DNA of 34,220 bases, taken from Bryobacterales bacterium (GTDB lineage Bacteria; Acidobacteriota; Terriglobia; Bryobacterales; Bryobacteraceae). Position numbers and translations under genes: made by a program. Of the stretch, positions 16,077 to 24,234 are shown one piece after another. The notes beneath the pieces are model-generated. The model was not told the origin of the DNA. It searched no databases and saw only the letters and a list, made by a program, of their open reading frames with translations. How positions within the stretch are numbered: position 1 is the first letter of the stretch; every line of letters begins with the position of its first letter. The stretch lies in contig JADZCI010000069.1 of assembly GCA_020851655.1 (NCBI GenBank), positions 1 to 34,220 of the forward strand. Direction: 5' to 3'.

Positions 16077-16888
16077 ATTGCGATCAAGTCCAATCGCTGT
16101 TGCCCGACTACTGGCAGGATTCTCTGGACCGTGAATCCTCGGCCGGCATCCAGGAGCACTTGGCGGTGTGTGAGTCCTGCCGCCTGGATGCGGAAATGTG
16201 GACCCGGCTTGAAGCGCTCCCCGGCGAAACTCCGAGTGCGGCGCTCAGCGTCCGGCTACGGGAGATTCTGGCAGCTTACCGGGTTGGCAAAGACCATGCT
16301 GAGCGGGAGCAATTTCGCAAACGCCGATCGCTTGCAGACTGGCTGCGATCCTATTGGCCGTCACAACCGGCGGCGCAGTTTGCCATCACGGCCGCCGCGC
16401 TCGTTCTGGGCGTCTTTTTCGGTTACAGTTTGGCCGGTGGGGCAGGACGCAGCCGGGAAATCGCGGATCTGCGGCAGGAACTCCGTAGCACGCGCGAACT
16501 GGTGGCTGTCTCCCTTCTGCGCCAGGAGTCCGCCAGCGACCGGCTTCGAGGCGTCAATTACAGCTACCGCATCACTCATCCCGATCAGGCGGTCGTCGGA
16601 GCGCTGCTCCAGGCGCTGGAGTATGACCCGGCCGTTGACGTGCGGCTTTCCGCCGTCGACGCGTTGCGCCGCTTCTCGGTGCGCGAGGATGTCCGCCGTG
16701 GCTTTCTCGCGGCGGCTGAAAAGGACGATTCGCCGATGGTTCAGGCCGCCGTCATTGATACGCTCGTGGAACTTCGCGACCCTTCGACGCTGCCCGTCCT
16801 ACAACAATTGGCGAAATCGGCGGAAGTGAACCCAATCGTGCGGCAGCGCATTGAGCGGGCGCGGCAAGTGCTCGAGAGACCGCGTTGA
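16073..16888 (+). CDS. Zinc-type anti-sigma factor with HEAT-repeat sensor domain
   Basis: This is a 271-residue protein. The N-terminal anti-sigma domain has Cys3 and the H-x3-C-x2-C motif (His29, Cys33, Cys36; HLAVCESC) of zinc-binding anti-sigma factors. A transmembrane helix lies at about 102-122 (FAITAAALVLGVFFGYSLAG), followed by a coiled-coil-like segment (REIADLRQELRSTRELV). The C-terminal ~110 residues are HEAT-like helical repeats (AVVGALLQALEYDPAVDVRL, SAVDALRRFSVREDVRRGFL). The cytoplasmic N-terminus should sequester the upstream sigma factor, and the HEAT part would face the periplasm as a protein-interaction sensor. HEAT repeats are an uncommon sensor for this class. It is followed by two DUF4097 genes, starting 13 bases downstream. 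Confidence 0.85.
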   Translation: MNCDQVQSLLPDYWQDSLDRESSAGIQEHLAVCESCRLDAEMWTRLEALPGETPSAALSVRLREILAAYRVGKDHAEREQFRKRRSLADWLRSYWPSQPAAQFAITAAALVLGVFFGYSLAGGAGRSREIADLRQELRSTRELVAVSLLRQESASDRLRGVNYSYRITHPDQAVVGALLQALEYDPAVDVRLSAVDALRRFSVREDVRRGFLAAAEKDDSPMVQAAVIDTLVELRDPSTLPVLQQLAKSAEVNPIVRQRIERARQVLERPR

Positions 16889-16901
16889 GAGGCCCATGGC
16901 A

Positions 16902-17732
16902 ATGAGATCGAAGTCCTGGTTGATCGTGGGAGCGAGCTTCTCCCTGTGGGTTGGCGCACAGCCCGGGCAGACAGTTCAGAAGACGTTTCAGGGTGTGCGC
17001 CGCATCGAGGTCGACAACGTCTGGGGATCCATCCACGTGACGGCATCGGAAGGCAGCGAAGCGGTCCTTATCGCCAGGGAAGCCTACCGCGCCGGAACCG
17101 CGGAGGACCTCGCGCGGATGCGCCAGGAAGTCAAGCTCGACCTGTCTCAACGCGACTCGGCTGTTCGCGCATATGTCGACGGCCCTTTCCGTTGCAACTG
17201 CCGCGAAGGTGATCGTGGTTGGGGCCGGCGCCGATCACGCGACGAGGAAGCGCGATACGACTTCGAAATTCGCGCGCCGCGCGCTGCTGCGCTCTGGCTC
17301 CGCACGGTCAATCGCGGCGAAATTTGGGTGAATGGACTGGACGGCGAGTTCGACATCGAGACCGTCAACGGCGGCATTGAACTGGCCAGCATGTCCGGTT
17401 CGGGCCATGCAAAGACAGTAAACGGGCCGGTTAGAGCGCGCTTCCGCGAGAATCCCAAAGGCAAGACGTCGTTTGGCTCAATCAACGGCGAGATCGATCT
17501 GGTGTTTCGCCCGGGCCTTTCGGCGGACCTCCGCCTGAAGACTTTCAACGGCAATATATACAGCGACTTTATGGTGGATGCGCTGCCCGCGCGCGCCATT
17601 CACACCGAGCGCCGGGGCAGCAAGACAATCTTCCGCAGCGATGGATACACGGGCGCGCGGATTGGCGCCGGCGGGCCAGAGATCCTGATCGATGGATTCA
17701 ACGGAGACATACGCATCCGCAATGGCTCCTGA
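16902..17732 (+). CDS. DUF4097 secreted beta-repeat protein (first copy)
   Basis: This is a 276-residue protein. Two close ATGs exist (16896, 16902); 16902 is preferred because AGAGG is 9 bases before it. A signal peptide ends near VGAQPGQ. The body repeats short beta-strand units with Asn-Gly turns (LRTVNRGEIWVNGLDGEFDI, ETVNGGIELASMSG, SINGEIDLVF, IDGFNGDIRIRNGS), the beta-helix/adhesin pattern of DUF4097. Residues ~104-122 form an Arg-rich insert with a CNC pair (FRCNCREGDRGWGRRRSRDE). In Bacillus a DUF4097 protein (YvlB) belongs to an envelope-stress regulon, which fits the sigma factor upstream. Location is probably periplasmic or surface; molecular function unknown. Confidence 0.85.
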   Translation: MRSKSWLIVGASFSLWVGAQPGQTVQKTFQGVRRIEVDNVWGSIHVTASEGSEAVLIAREAYRAGTAEDLARMRQEVKLDLSQRDSAVRAYVDGPFRCNCREGDRGWGRRRSRDEEARYDFEIRAPRAAALWLRTVNRGEIWVNGLDGEFDIETVNGGIELASMSGSGHAKTVNGPVRARFRENPKGKTSFGSINGEIDLVFRPGLSADLRLKTFNGNIYSDFMVDALPARAIHTERRGSKTIFRSDGYTGARIGAGGPEILIDGFNGDIRIRNGS

Positions 17733-17759
17733 TATTTCACAGCTTCGAGGCATTACTAT

Positions 17760-18581
17760 ATGACGTTCCGATTGGTTCCAGTGGTTCTTTCAGGTGTGGC
17801 GTGGCTCGCCTGCGCGCAAACTCCGGCGGTCGACCGCATAGCCGTTCCGTTGACTGACCCGGCGCGCCCTGTCACCCTTTCGGCGGCGCTCATTACCGGC
17901 GGAATCCATGTCAAAACGGGCCCTGCCAAGGAGGTGATTGTCGAGGCCAGGGCGCGTGGCCGCGAAGCCAAGGACGCGGCCGCTTCGCGCGAAGGGATGC
18001 GGCGGATCACTGTTTCATCCACAGGGCTCGAGGTCGAAGAGGAGAACAACACTGTTCGGGTGAACGCGGCTTCGCACTCCCGCGCGGTCGATCTCGAGAT
18101 CCAGGTTCCCGTCCGGACTTCGCTGAAACTCAAGACCATCAATGATGGCGACATCGTTGTCGATGGCGTTCAAGGCGACATTGAAGCGACCAACATCAAC
18201 GGCAACGTCACCCTGAACAAAGTCGGTGGCTCGGCGGTCGCCCACGCGCTGAACGGCGAAATCAAAGTTACGTTCACGCAGATCGACGGGCAAAAGGCGA
18301 TGTCGTTCAGTTCCATGAACGGCGATATCGACGTGACATTCCCCGCCACGCTGAAGGCCAACGTCAAGGTGAAATCGGATCAGGGCGAAATCTTCAGCGA
18401 CTTCGACATGGCGCTCGCCGCCAACCCGAAGCCCGTGGTGGAAGACAGCCGCAACAACAAAGGCAAGTACAAGGTGAAAATCGACCGCGGCGTCACGGGA
18501 ACAATTAACGGCGGCGGTCCCGAAATCCAGTTCAGCAACATGAACGGAGCGATCTATATTCGCCGGGCTGGCGCCCGCTGA
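17760..18581 (+). CDS. DUF4097 secreted beta-repeat protein (second copy)
   Basis: This 273-residue paralogue of the gene before it has a signal peptide ending near WLACAQ (residue 20). It shows the same ladder of strands with Asn-Gly or Asp-Gly turns: LKLKTINDGDIVVDGVQGDI, EATNINGNVTLNKVGG, FSSMNGDIDVTF, IQFSNMNGAIYIRR. It lacks the Arg-rich insert of the first copy. GAGG sits about 11 bases before the ATG, and the gene follows the first copy by 27 bases, so the four genes from the sigma factor onward look like one operon. Tandem copies suggest duplication. The 3' end converges on the GH116 gene with 17 bases between the stops and no visible terminator. Confidence 0.87.
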   Translation: MTFRLVPVVLSGVAWLACAQTPAVDRIAVPLTDPARPVTLSAALITGGIHVKTGPAKEVIVEARARGREAKDAAASREGMRRITVSSTGLEVEEENNTVRVNAASHSRAVDLEIQVPVRTSLKLKTINDGDIVVDGVQGDIEATNINGNVTLNKVGGSAVAHALNGEIKVTFTQIDGQKAMSFSSMNGDIDVTFPATLKANVKVKSDQGEIFSDFDMALAANPKPVVEDSRNNKGKYKVKIDRGVTGTINGGGPEIQFSNMNGAIYIRRAGAR

Positions 18582-18598
18582 GCACCCCACGCCGGCCT

Positions 18599-21214
18599 TT
18601 ACCTCGCAGTGGCAGAAAGCGTCAACTTCTCACCGCCAGTCAGACGCAGCGGGCCCTGGAAGCGCGCGATGATCTCGCCGTGCTCGACGCTTGCCGCGAT
18701 TGGAACGCTGCCATCCACCTTGACGGTTGGACCCGGCGAGGGTACCCGCAACGCGTTGAGCTCAAGCTGTCCTTCCTCCACCGCGACCTGCGCATCCAGG
18801 CGGTGCCGGGTGAGCGTTTGCGAGTAAACGCCCCACGAGGCGCCCGCGGTGAACAGGCATCGGAACGGACTGGAACCGTGCCGGGGCCGGAAGCGCATTT
18901 CCCGCCCGGGCGCCGAGTATCGAAACCCTGAAAACGCGGTCAATAGCGACCAACTCGCCATGGCGCGGGCGTAGTGGTGCCCGCACTCGACCTCATTCCA
19001 GGGGTTTCTGCGCCGTCCGTCGTAGCGCGCGCGCACTGCCTCCACGATGGCTGTGCCTTCCTTGATCATCCCCTCGTAGATCATGTGAGCGGCAACCTGG
19101 TATTCGATGCCGGTCCACACCTCGTCGGAGTACACGAACGGCAAAGCCGGACGTTTGCCCTTCGGCCAACTGCACAGCAGAAGTCCCGCCTCGTCGTTGA
19201 TGGCGTAGATGCGCTGCGGGTTTGGGAAATCCTCGAAACTGGGACGGAAGTTGTAACGGAAAATGGATTGCAGCGCGGTTCGAAGGTGGCTGGGCGGCAG
19301 GAGTTTCTCGAGGCCCACGACTTCGGCAAACCATTGCCCGAGCAACTGGTCGGAAAGGCACCCTTCACCGTATTGGTACTTTGCCGCGCCCTCACGCGCC
19401 TCATCCACTTTCTGGATGTAATACTCGCCGTTCCATAAGAGCTTGTCCAGCCTGTCGCCGCCGCTCGCCCGCAGCGCCTCGTAGGAGTCCGCCGCGTCCT
19501 TGTCGCCGAGGTGTCTCGCCATGCGGCTGGCGGCCGTCAGCGCGCCAAGGTACAGCGTGCCCATCATCGAATTCGGTCCGTAGAAATTGATGTCGTAGGT
19601 GTTGTGCTGTTCGCCTTCCATCACGCCATCGCGATCGGCGTCCCACTTTACCCAGGCGTACTCCAGGGCGCGTTTCACCTCGGGCCAAAGGCGCCGCAGC
19701 CACTCGTCGTCTCCCGAAATCTGCCACTCGCGATAGACCTTCATGACGCAACCCATCTGTCCGTCCGCCGCCGGATGGATGTTGTTGCCGCCCTTGACGA
19801 GCGGGATAGGCGTACGGAAACTCATGCTGCCGTCCGGACGCATGTTGACAAGGAAATCCGTCTCGCGCATGCTGCGTTCCACGTCCGGATACAGGTGGGC
19901 TATCGCCTGCTCGTAATTGAATACGTGCGTGCAGTTCATCGGACAGCAGCCCTCGTTGTCCCCGCATCCCTCGAATGCCAGCGTCAGGTTGTTTTCCGCC
20001 ACCATCACGGTATTGGTGCGCAAGATGGACGCCTGGCTGGAGATCGCATCGACGACGGCGGGCGGAAGGGTCGATCCATGCAGAGCGTTGCGATACCTCA
20101 GCGAGCGCCCGCGTAACGACGGCAGGTTGCGCAGCACATGGAGCGCCGGTTCCCAGGCGGACGGCCAGACAGTTCCGTAGTGGTTGCGGACCACCCGGTC
20201 TTGCGCATCCGCCGGAGCACCGTAATTTTCGACGTTGGGAAAATGCCAGCTCAGCACGAAGTCGACCAGCCTGGACTCGCCGGGCGCAAGCTTGAAATGG
20301 ACCGCGAGTGTCGAGTATTCCGTGCTGCCATCGGCCGAAGGCCCGGCTGGCGCGTTGGAGAAGCGGCCCTTCTCAAGAAACTCATCACACCATTTCTGGT
20401 AGTCGTCCCACCATGCGCCGTGCTCCCACGCCAGGCGGCAGGAGAAGTCGTTCGCCTGCGTGGCCAGCGCCATCGAGCCGTAGCGGGATGAGTCCGTCTT
20501 GTACTTCTTTGACGTCATGAACACGCCGTGAAGCGTGCCTTCGCTGCGCAGCTCGTTTACGTTTGCGCCGAAGAACGGCGCCTTGCGATCCGCCATGCTT
20601 CCATACAACTTGGATTTGCCGTCGTAACCGGCCGGGTTCATGGCGGAGAATGCCACGGCCACGTCCATGCTGGACGGCGCCCGAGACGTCAGCCGGTAAG
20701 AAAGCACCGCCACCGGCAGGCTGGAAGCGGCGGTGTCCAGCGGCGCCATGGGATTGAACGCCTCCATTGAAACGACGTAGGGGGCCCTGGCGTCCTGGAA
20801 TTGAATCTGCGCAAACGGATAGGCGCCCGTAAAGACCGCCTCGCGAAAGCGGGGGAGTCCCAACCCCTGCTCGCGATGTGCGCCGAAGCCGCCGCTAAAT
20901 GGCGGCAGGGGTTGGCGCTCGAGCACCCGGATCGCGGGCTTGGGCAGCCCGCCGCCAGAGACGCGCATCGAGGCGAAGGTAAAAGGCAGAACCCCACCCT
21001 TGTTGGGACGGTTGAAGATCTCCCAGTCGCGCAGGTTTCCATAACCGCCCAACGAGACTGTGCCGGTTCCGATTCCACCCAATGGGAAGGCGATCTCCCG
21101 CAACGCTTCTCCCCGGAACGACCGCCCCATCACGGCCGTCTGGGATGCCGGACCAGGTTTGGCAAGGGCGGAAACCGCCGTGGTTTGGAACAGGGCTCTT
21201 CGGCTGAATTTCAT
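18599..21214 (-). CDS. GH116 family glycoside hydrolase (GBA2-like), secreted
   Basis: This is an 871-residue enzyme. The frame opens at 21274, but the ATG at 21214 gives a Tat-like export signal (MKFSRRALFQTTAVSALA) and has AGAGA just upstream. An N-terminal beta-sandwich (IAFPLGGIGTGTVSLGGYGN, DWEIFNRPNKG) precedes an (alpha/alpha)6 catalytic domain. The conserved GH116 blocks GCCPMNCTHVFNYEQAIAHL, HNTYDINFYGPNSMMGTLYL (near 535-555) and NPWNEVECGHHYARAMASW (737-755) are intact; in the characterised bacterial enzyme the first Glu and the Arg of this last block bind the sugar. Known members split beta-glucosides, beta-xylosides, N-acetylglucosaminides or glucosylceramide. It is the last gene of the TetR-led unit, 34 bases after the LolA-like gene. 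Confidence 0.92.
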   Translation of the reverse strand: MKFSRRALFQTTAVSALAKPGPASQTAVMGRSFRGEALREIAFPLGGIGTGTVSLGGYGNLRDWEIFNRPNKGGVLPFTFASMRVSGGGLPKPAIRVLERQPLPPFSGGFGAHREQGLGLPRFREAVFTGAYPFAQIQFQDARAPYVVSMEAFNPMAPLDTAASSLPVAVLSYRLTSRAPSSMDVAVAFSAMNPAGYDGKSKLYGSMADRKAPFFGANVNELRSEGTLHGVFMTSKKYKTDSSRYGSMALATQANDFSCRLAWEHGAWWDDYQKWCDEFLEKGRFSNAPAGPSADGSTEYSTLAVHFKLAPGESRLVDFVLSWHFPNVENYGAPADAQDRVVRNHYGTVWPSAWEPALHVLRNLPSLRGRSLRYRNALHGSTLPPAVVDAISSQASILRTNTVMVAENNLTLAFEGCGDNEGCCPMNCTHVFNYEQAIAHLYPDVERSMRETDFLVNMRPDGSMSFRTPIPLVKGGNNIHPAADGQMGCVMKVYREWQISGDDEWLRRLWPEVKRALEYAWVKWDADRDGVMEGEQHNTYDINFYGPNSMMGTLYLGALTAASRMARHLGDKDAADSYEALRASGGDRLDKLLWNGEYYIQKVDEAREGAAKYQYGEGCLSDQLLGQWFAEVVGLEKLLPPSHLRTALQSIFRYNFRPSFEDFPNPQRIYAINDEAGLLLCSWPKGKRPALPFVYSDEVWTGIEYQVAAHMIYEGMIKEGTAIVEAVRARYDGRRRNPWNEVECGHHYARAMASWSLLTAFSGFRYSAPGREMRFRPRHGSSPFRCLFTAGASWGVYSQTLTRHRLDAQVAVEEGQLELNALRVPSPGPTVKVDGSVPIAASVEHGEIIARFQGPLRLTGGEKLTLSATAR

Positions 21215-21248
21215 AAGATTCTCTTTGTGTCGAACACCAGCGCGGGGC

Positions 21249-21968
21249 TCAAGGCTTCTTGAACCGGCTCCCATCCACGGGAGGGTTGTTGGTCACGTTG
21301 CGCCGCATGATCCGGATCAGGTCTTCGCGGACATAACGCAGCGTACCGGCGGTCTTGACGCCGCCCACGGCGCTGTAATCCTCGTAGTACGTCCGCACAA
21401 GCCTGGTTGATCCATCGCGCGCCGTCTCGGGCGATTCCCGGCAAAGCAGCAGTCCGCCGACGGTGTCGAAGTAGAGGGTCTCTCTGTCACCGTCCGGACA
21501 TTGAGCCTCGACCTCGAACGCCTCGCGCCCTTCGATCTTCGTCCGGCGCCGGACCGCCAACGCTGAGTAGATTTCCGTCAGCTTCAGCGCATCTTCAAAC
21601 TCGGCATCGCGCCGTGCTTCGGAGAGCCGCTTGCCGGTCAGATCCTCCACGCCGTACTCGGGTGTCTCCATCCACGCGGCGCTCCCATCGAAGCAGATTT
21701 GGACCACGCCGTACCCCGGCACATGGAAAGCTCGCAACAGGCGATTCGGACGCTGGTAGAGTTCCATGTAGCGCCCCCAGGCGCCCGAGGTCGGTGAGTG
21801 AAGTGAACCCACGGCGGCGCGGCTGCTGACACCATCGAGCGCCTGCCTTCCGCCCAACGCCTGAATATAGCGGTCAACCACTTGTGCGCCTGCCGGCAGG
21901 GAGGCGCTCTGCTGCCCGAAGGCCGTTAGCGCACAGACCAGCAACAGTCCGGCTTTGTACTCAATCAA
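21249..21968 (-). CDS. LolA/LppX-like secreted protein
   Basis: This 239-residue protein probably starts at TTG (21968). A strong GGAGGG lies 7 bases upstream (21976-21981), and the product begins directly with a signal peptide (MIEYKAGLLLVCALTAFGQQ). An ATG at 21995 in the same frame lacks a site this good and would add nine polar residues in front of the signal. After ALGGRQALDGV, the antiparallel sheet typical of LolA-type lipid-binding folds seems present (WGRYMELYQRPNRLLRAF, YGVVQICFDGSAAWME, GREAFEVEAQCPDGDRETLY, LYFDTVGGLLL). Such proteins bind lipoproteins or lipids in the periplasm; the specific role is unknown. It overlaps the amidohydrolase gene by 8 bases. Family assignment is by pattern only. 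Confidence 0.7.
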   Translation of the reverse strand: MIEYKAGLLLVCALTAFGQQSASLPAGAQVVDRYIQALGGRQALDGVSSRAAVGSLHSPTSGAWGRYMELYQRPNRLLRAFHVPGYGVVQICFDGSAAWMETPEYGVEDLTGKRLSEARRDAEFEDALKLTEIYSALAVRRRTKIEGREAFEVEAQCPDGDRETLYFDTVGGLLLCRESPETARDGSTRLVRTYYEDYSAVGGVKTAGTLRYVREDLIRIMRRNVTNNPPVDGSRFKKP

Positions 21969-23058
21969 CCGGTAACCCTCCGCAGCAGGATGCATTCTTC
22001 AGACCCGGAATCCAGCGCAGCGCATTATCGTGGAAGATCTTGCGCAGGATCTCGGGCGGCAATTCGAGACCCTGGACCCGCCGTCCTCCAGCGGTCAGTG
22101 TCTCGGCAGTAGAGAAATATTTCCATTCCCTGGCGTAAGCCGTCTCCCAGCGATGCACGGCGGCGTCCGGCTTCTCCCACGCGAGTTCCATCATGTCCGT
22201 TCCCCAGAGCACCCGGTCCTGGTAGCGGATCAGGAACGCGCGCACTTTCTCACGGGGCTGCAACATCAGATTGACCACGCGCGCGGCTGTGTCCACCGCG
22301 AAGTTCGGATACCTGTCCAGACGTGTGGCGATCTCCTCCACGTCGTGTTCCATGCTGCCCAGATGGCAGCCGATGACACGGAGCTTGGGGTGCGCGGCGA
22401 GCATGCGGTCTCGCGCCGCGATGATCGACTCGTAGGAAGGGCGCTCCGGGTGCAGGTGCATATGCCAGCCGGGATTGGCCTTGTAGTAGCCGTAATGCGG
22501 ATCTTCGGGATTGAGCGGCTGCCAGGAACTCTTCGGCTCAGCCAGGTGCGCCAGCACGGTGCGGTTCTGTGCCGCGATCATTTCGAGAACGGGCGCAAAT
22601 GCCGGCTCGTCCGGCATCACGTACGCCCCTGACTTGTTCTTGAGGTCCAAGCCGATCGACTTGTAGATCTTCACCGCCACCGCTCCTTTGTCGAACGTGG
22701 ACTGGAGGTGGGCGATGGTGGTCTCCGCAAATCCCGCGCCTTCAAATCCCGCCGGGTCGAATGTGGACGCCCAGCCGATGCGCCCGCGGCTCTCACCGGT
22801 CAGCTTCGAAACGATCGAGGTCTGCGGCTCGGTCTTGTCGTATCCAGGCGCGTGCGGGTCGATCAGCGTGACATTCACCAGCCGCAGGTTTAGCCTCTCC
22901 AGCATCTTCAGGAACAGATCCGGCGGCGGGGCCACGTGGACGTGCGAATCGATGCGTGAGGAGGACTTGATATCGGACGCCGGAGGAGAAACCTGGGCCG
23001 CCGTGGAGATAGCCGCCAGCGCCAGCACCACGAGCAAAGTGTGAACTGCCTGGTCCAT
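21961..23058 (-). CDS. Secreted amidohydrolase-2 family metal-dependent hydrolase
   Basis: This 365-residue TIM-barrel protein has a signal peptide ending near STAAQ (residue 22). Metal ligands expected for the amidohydrolase-2 family are visible: HVH at 39-41 (RIDSHVHVAPP), His171 (VLAHLAEPK), His232 (VIGCHLGSMEHD) and Asp288 (LWGTDMM). Lys130 or Lys133 (VAVKIYKSIG) may be a catalytic or metal-bridging residue. Family reactions include decarboxylation and hydrolysis of lactones; exported members in sugar loci often have unknown substrates. The gene starts 6 bases after the GH172 stop and overlaps the LolA-like gene. A GWHMHLHPERPSYE segment near 197-210 is probably a substrate loop. Confidence 0.85.
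   Translation of the reverse strand: MDQAVHTLLVVLALAAISTAAQVSPPASDIKSSSRIDSHVHVAPPPDLFLKMLERLNLRLVNVTLIDPHAPGYDKTEPQTSIVSKLTGESRGRIGWASTFDPAGFEGAGFAETTIAHLQSTFDKGAVAVKIYKSIGLDLKNKSGAYVMPDEPAFAPVLEMIAAQNRTVLAHLAEPKSSWQPLNPEDPHYGYYKANPGWHMHLHPERPSYESIIAARDRMLAAHPKLRVIGCHLGSMEHDVEEIATRLDRYPNFAVDTAARVVNLMLQPREKVRAFLIRYQDRVLWGTDMMELAWEKPDAAVHRWETAYAREWKYFSTAETLTAGGRRVQGLELPPEILRKIFHDNALRWIPGLKNASCCGGLPVD
21969..21981 (-). promoter_or_regulatory. Ribosome binding site that sets a TTG start
   Basis: GGAGGG (21981-21976) is followed by 7 bases and TTG at 21968. It lies inside the last codons of the amidohydrolase gene and decides the start of the LolA-like gene over an upstream ATG. Confidence 0.6.
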
Positions 23059-23064
23059 AGACGC

Positions 23065-24219
23065 CTACCTCGGAAACCGCGCTTCGCGGGGCGGCATCGC
23101 GGGAAATGGCCGGTGCGGCTCCGTTTGATACCAGTAGGCCACCGACGACAGGTCATCGGTCAGCGGCTGAAACTTGCCATTCGGCCACCAGCCAAGGGTC
23201 TGGATCGTGACCCGAATGTCTTTCTTGAACCGGACGGGATCCGGCACATGCCAGCGATACAGCGCGTGCTTCGGAATCTGGGCGCTCTCCTTGCGGAACA
23301 AGGGGTACCCGAGAAACGGCGCCGAATAGGGCGTGTCGCCGAAGGCCCACGCGCCGCCGAAGTAGTCTTCGGTGCCTGTGGTGCAGATGGTCGGGAATTG
23401 CCCGTCCCCGTCGAGGTAGAACTTCACTTCCCCTTCTCCCCACCATCCGTTCGAGAGCTGTTCCCAGCCAATGAACGTGCCGACGTAGTGTCCCCGGCCC
23501 TCAACTCCGTCGAGGATGACGTGTTCGGGCTTTTCCCTCGTACCCATGCTCCGGCGCCACGAGGCATGGAAATAGGCGGCCTCGCCCGGCACGGCTTCCA
23601 GGGCGTAGTTGATTTGGTAGAAGAAGCCGCCTATGTCTTCCGGGCTCTGGTTCTCGATGGTGATCCGGGCCTTCTTACGAAACGGCATGGGCCAGTAAGA
23701 GTTGAAGCCGCCGGAAGGATTCACGTTGATCATCAGCGAATTGACCGGATAACGCATCGCGTGCGCATTGGCGAAGAAGTCGCCAAGCGGGCTTTCGATG
23801 GATGGCGACGTCTCACCATCCCAGTAAACGCGCAGGATGCAATCGCGGTACGCCTTCTCGCTGACGGTCATCCAGATGTGTTGGATCACGCCCGGACCGT
23901 CGATGTCGGCGAGCGTGGCAGTCTGGCGCCGCTGGAGATCAATGAAGGGCCGGACCTTCCAGCCCGTGCCGAGCTGGGTGGCGGCGCTGGGCGCAACCGG
24001 AACCGCTTTAGCGCCGCCGCCTTTTTCACCAGTGGGATTCTCGGCCGAGATCGAGCGCGTTTCGGAGTTGCGCAGGAGAGACAAGCCCGGGAGGAACGCG
24101 CTCGAACCCGCGCCGGGAGCCGGAGCTTGCGCTCCGAGCTTGGGTCCGCCCGCTCCCAGCCACAGAATGAGGCTGGCGGCGAAATGGAATGCCGGACGGC
24201 TGAATATATGGATTGACAT
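23065..24219 (-). CDS. GH172 family protein (DUF2961), secreted
   Basis: This 384-residue protein has a signal peptide ending near GAQAPAPG (about residue 31). The DUF2961 core starts with GPGVIQHIWMTVSEKAYRDC and ILRVYWDGETSPSIESPLGD, and contains NVNPSGGFNSYWPMPFRKKA and the hallmark TTGTEDYFGGAWAF. DUF2961 was shown to be glycoside hydrolase family 172: characterised members act on alpha-D-fructofuranosides (difructose anhydride) or D-arabinofuranosides, using two Glu about 20 residues apart. The Glu in WGEGEVKFYLDGD and the Glu in GTEDYF fit that spacing; this assignment is inference. Gaps of 15 and 6 bases to its neighbours place it in the TetR-led unit. Confidence 0.9.
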   Translation of the reverse strand: MSIHIFSRPAFHFAASLILWLGAGGPKLGAQAPAPGAGSSAFLPGLSLLRNSETRSISAENPTGEKGGGAKAVPVAPSAATQLGTGWKVRPFIDLQRRQTATLADIDGPGVIQHIWMTVSEKAYRDCILRVYWDGETSPSIESPLGDFFANAHAMRYPVNSLMINVNPSGGFNSYWPMPFRKKARITIENQSPEDIGGFFYQINYALEAVPGEAAYFHASWRRSMGTREKPEHVILDGVEGRGHYVGTFIGWEQLSNGWWGEGEVKFYLDGDGQFPTICTTGTEDYFGGAWAFGDTPYSAPFLGYPLFRKESAQIPKHALYRWHVPDPVRFKKDIRVTIQTLGWWPNGKFQPLTDDLSSVAYWYQTEPHRPFPAMPPREARFPR

Positions 24220-24234
24220 AGGTGAATTCTCTCC

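Noticed and set aside
15498..16888. Sigma/anti-sigma pair as the FecI/FecR partner of the STN receptor
   Set aside because: The anti-sigma factor is of the zinc-binding type with HEAT repeats, not FecR, and lies about 9 kb away in another operon.
18582..18598. Terminator between the convergent DUF4097 and GH116 genes
   Set aside because: Only 17 bases lie between the stops, with no hairpin followed by a T-run. The same holds for 11034-11049.
23041..24216. Plus-strand reading frame of 391 codons opposite GH172
   Set aside because: GH172 motifs on the minus strand are unmistakable; this frame covers exactly the same stretch with no family resemblance.
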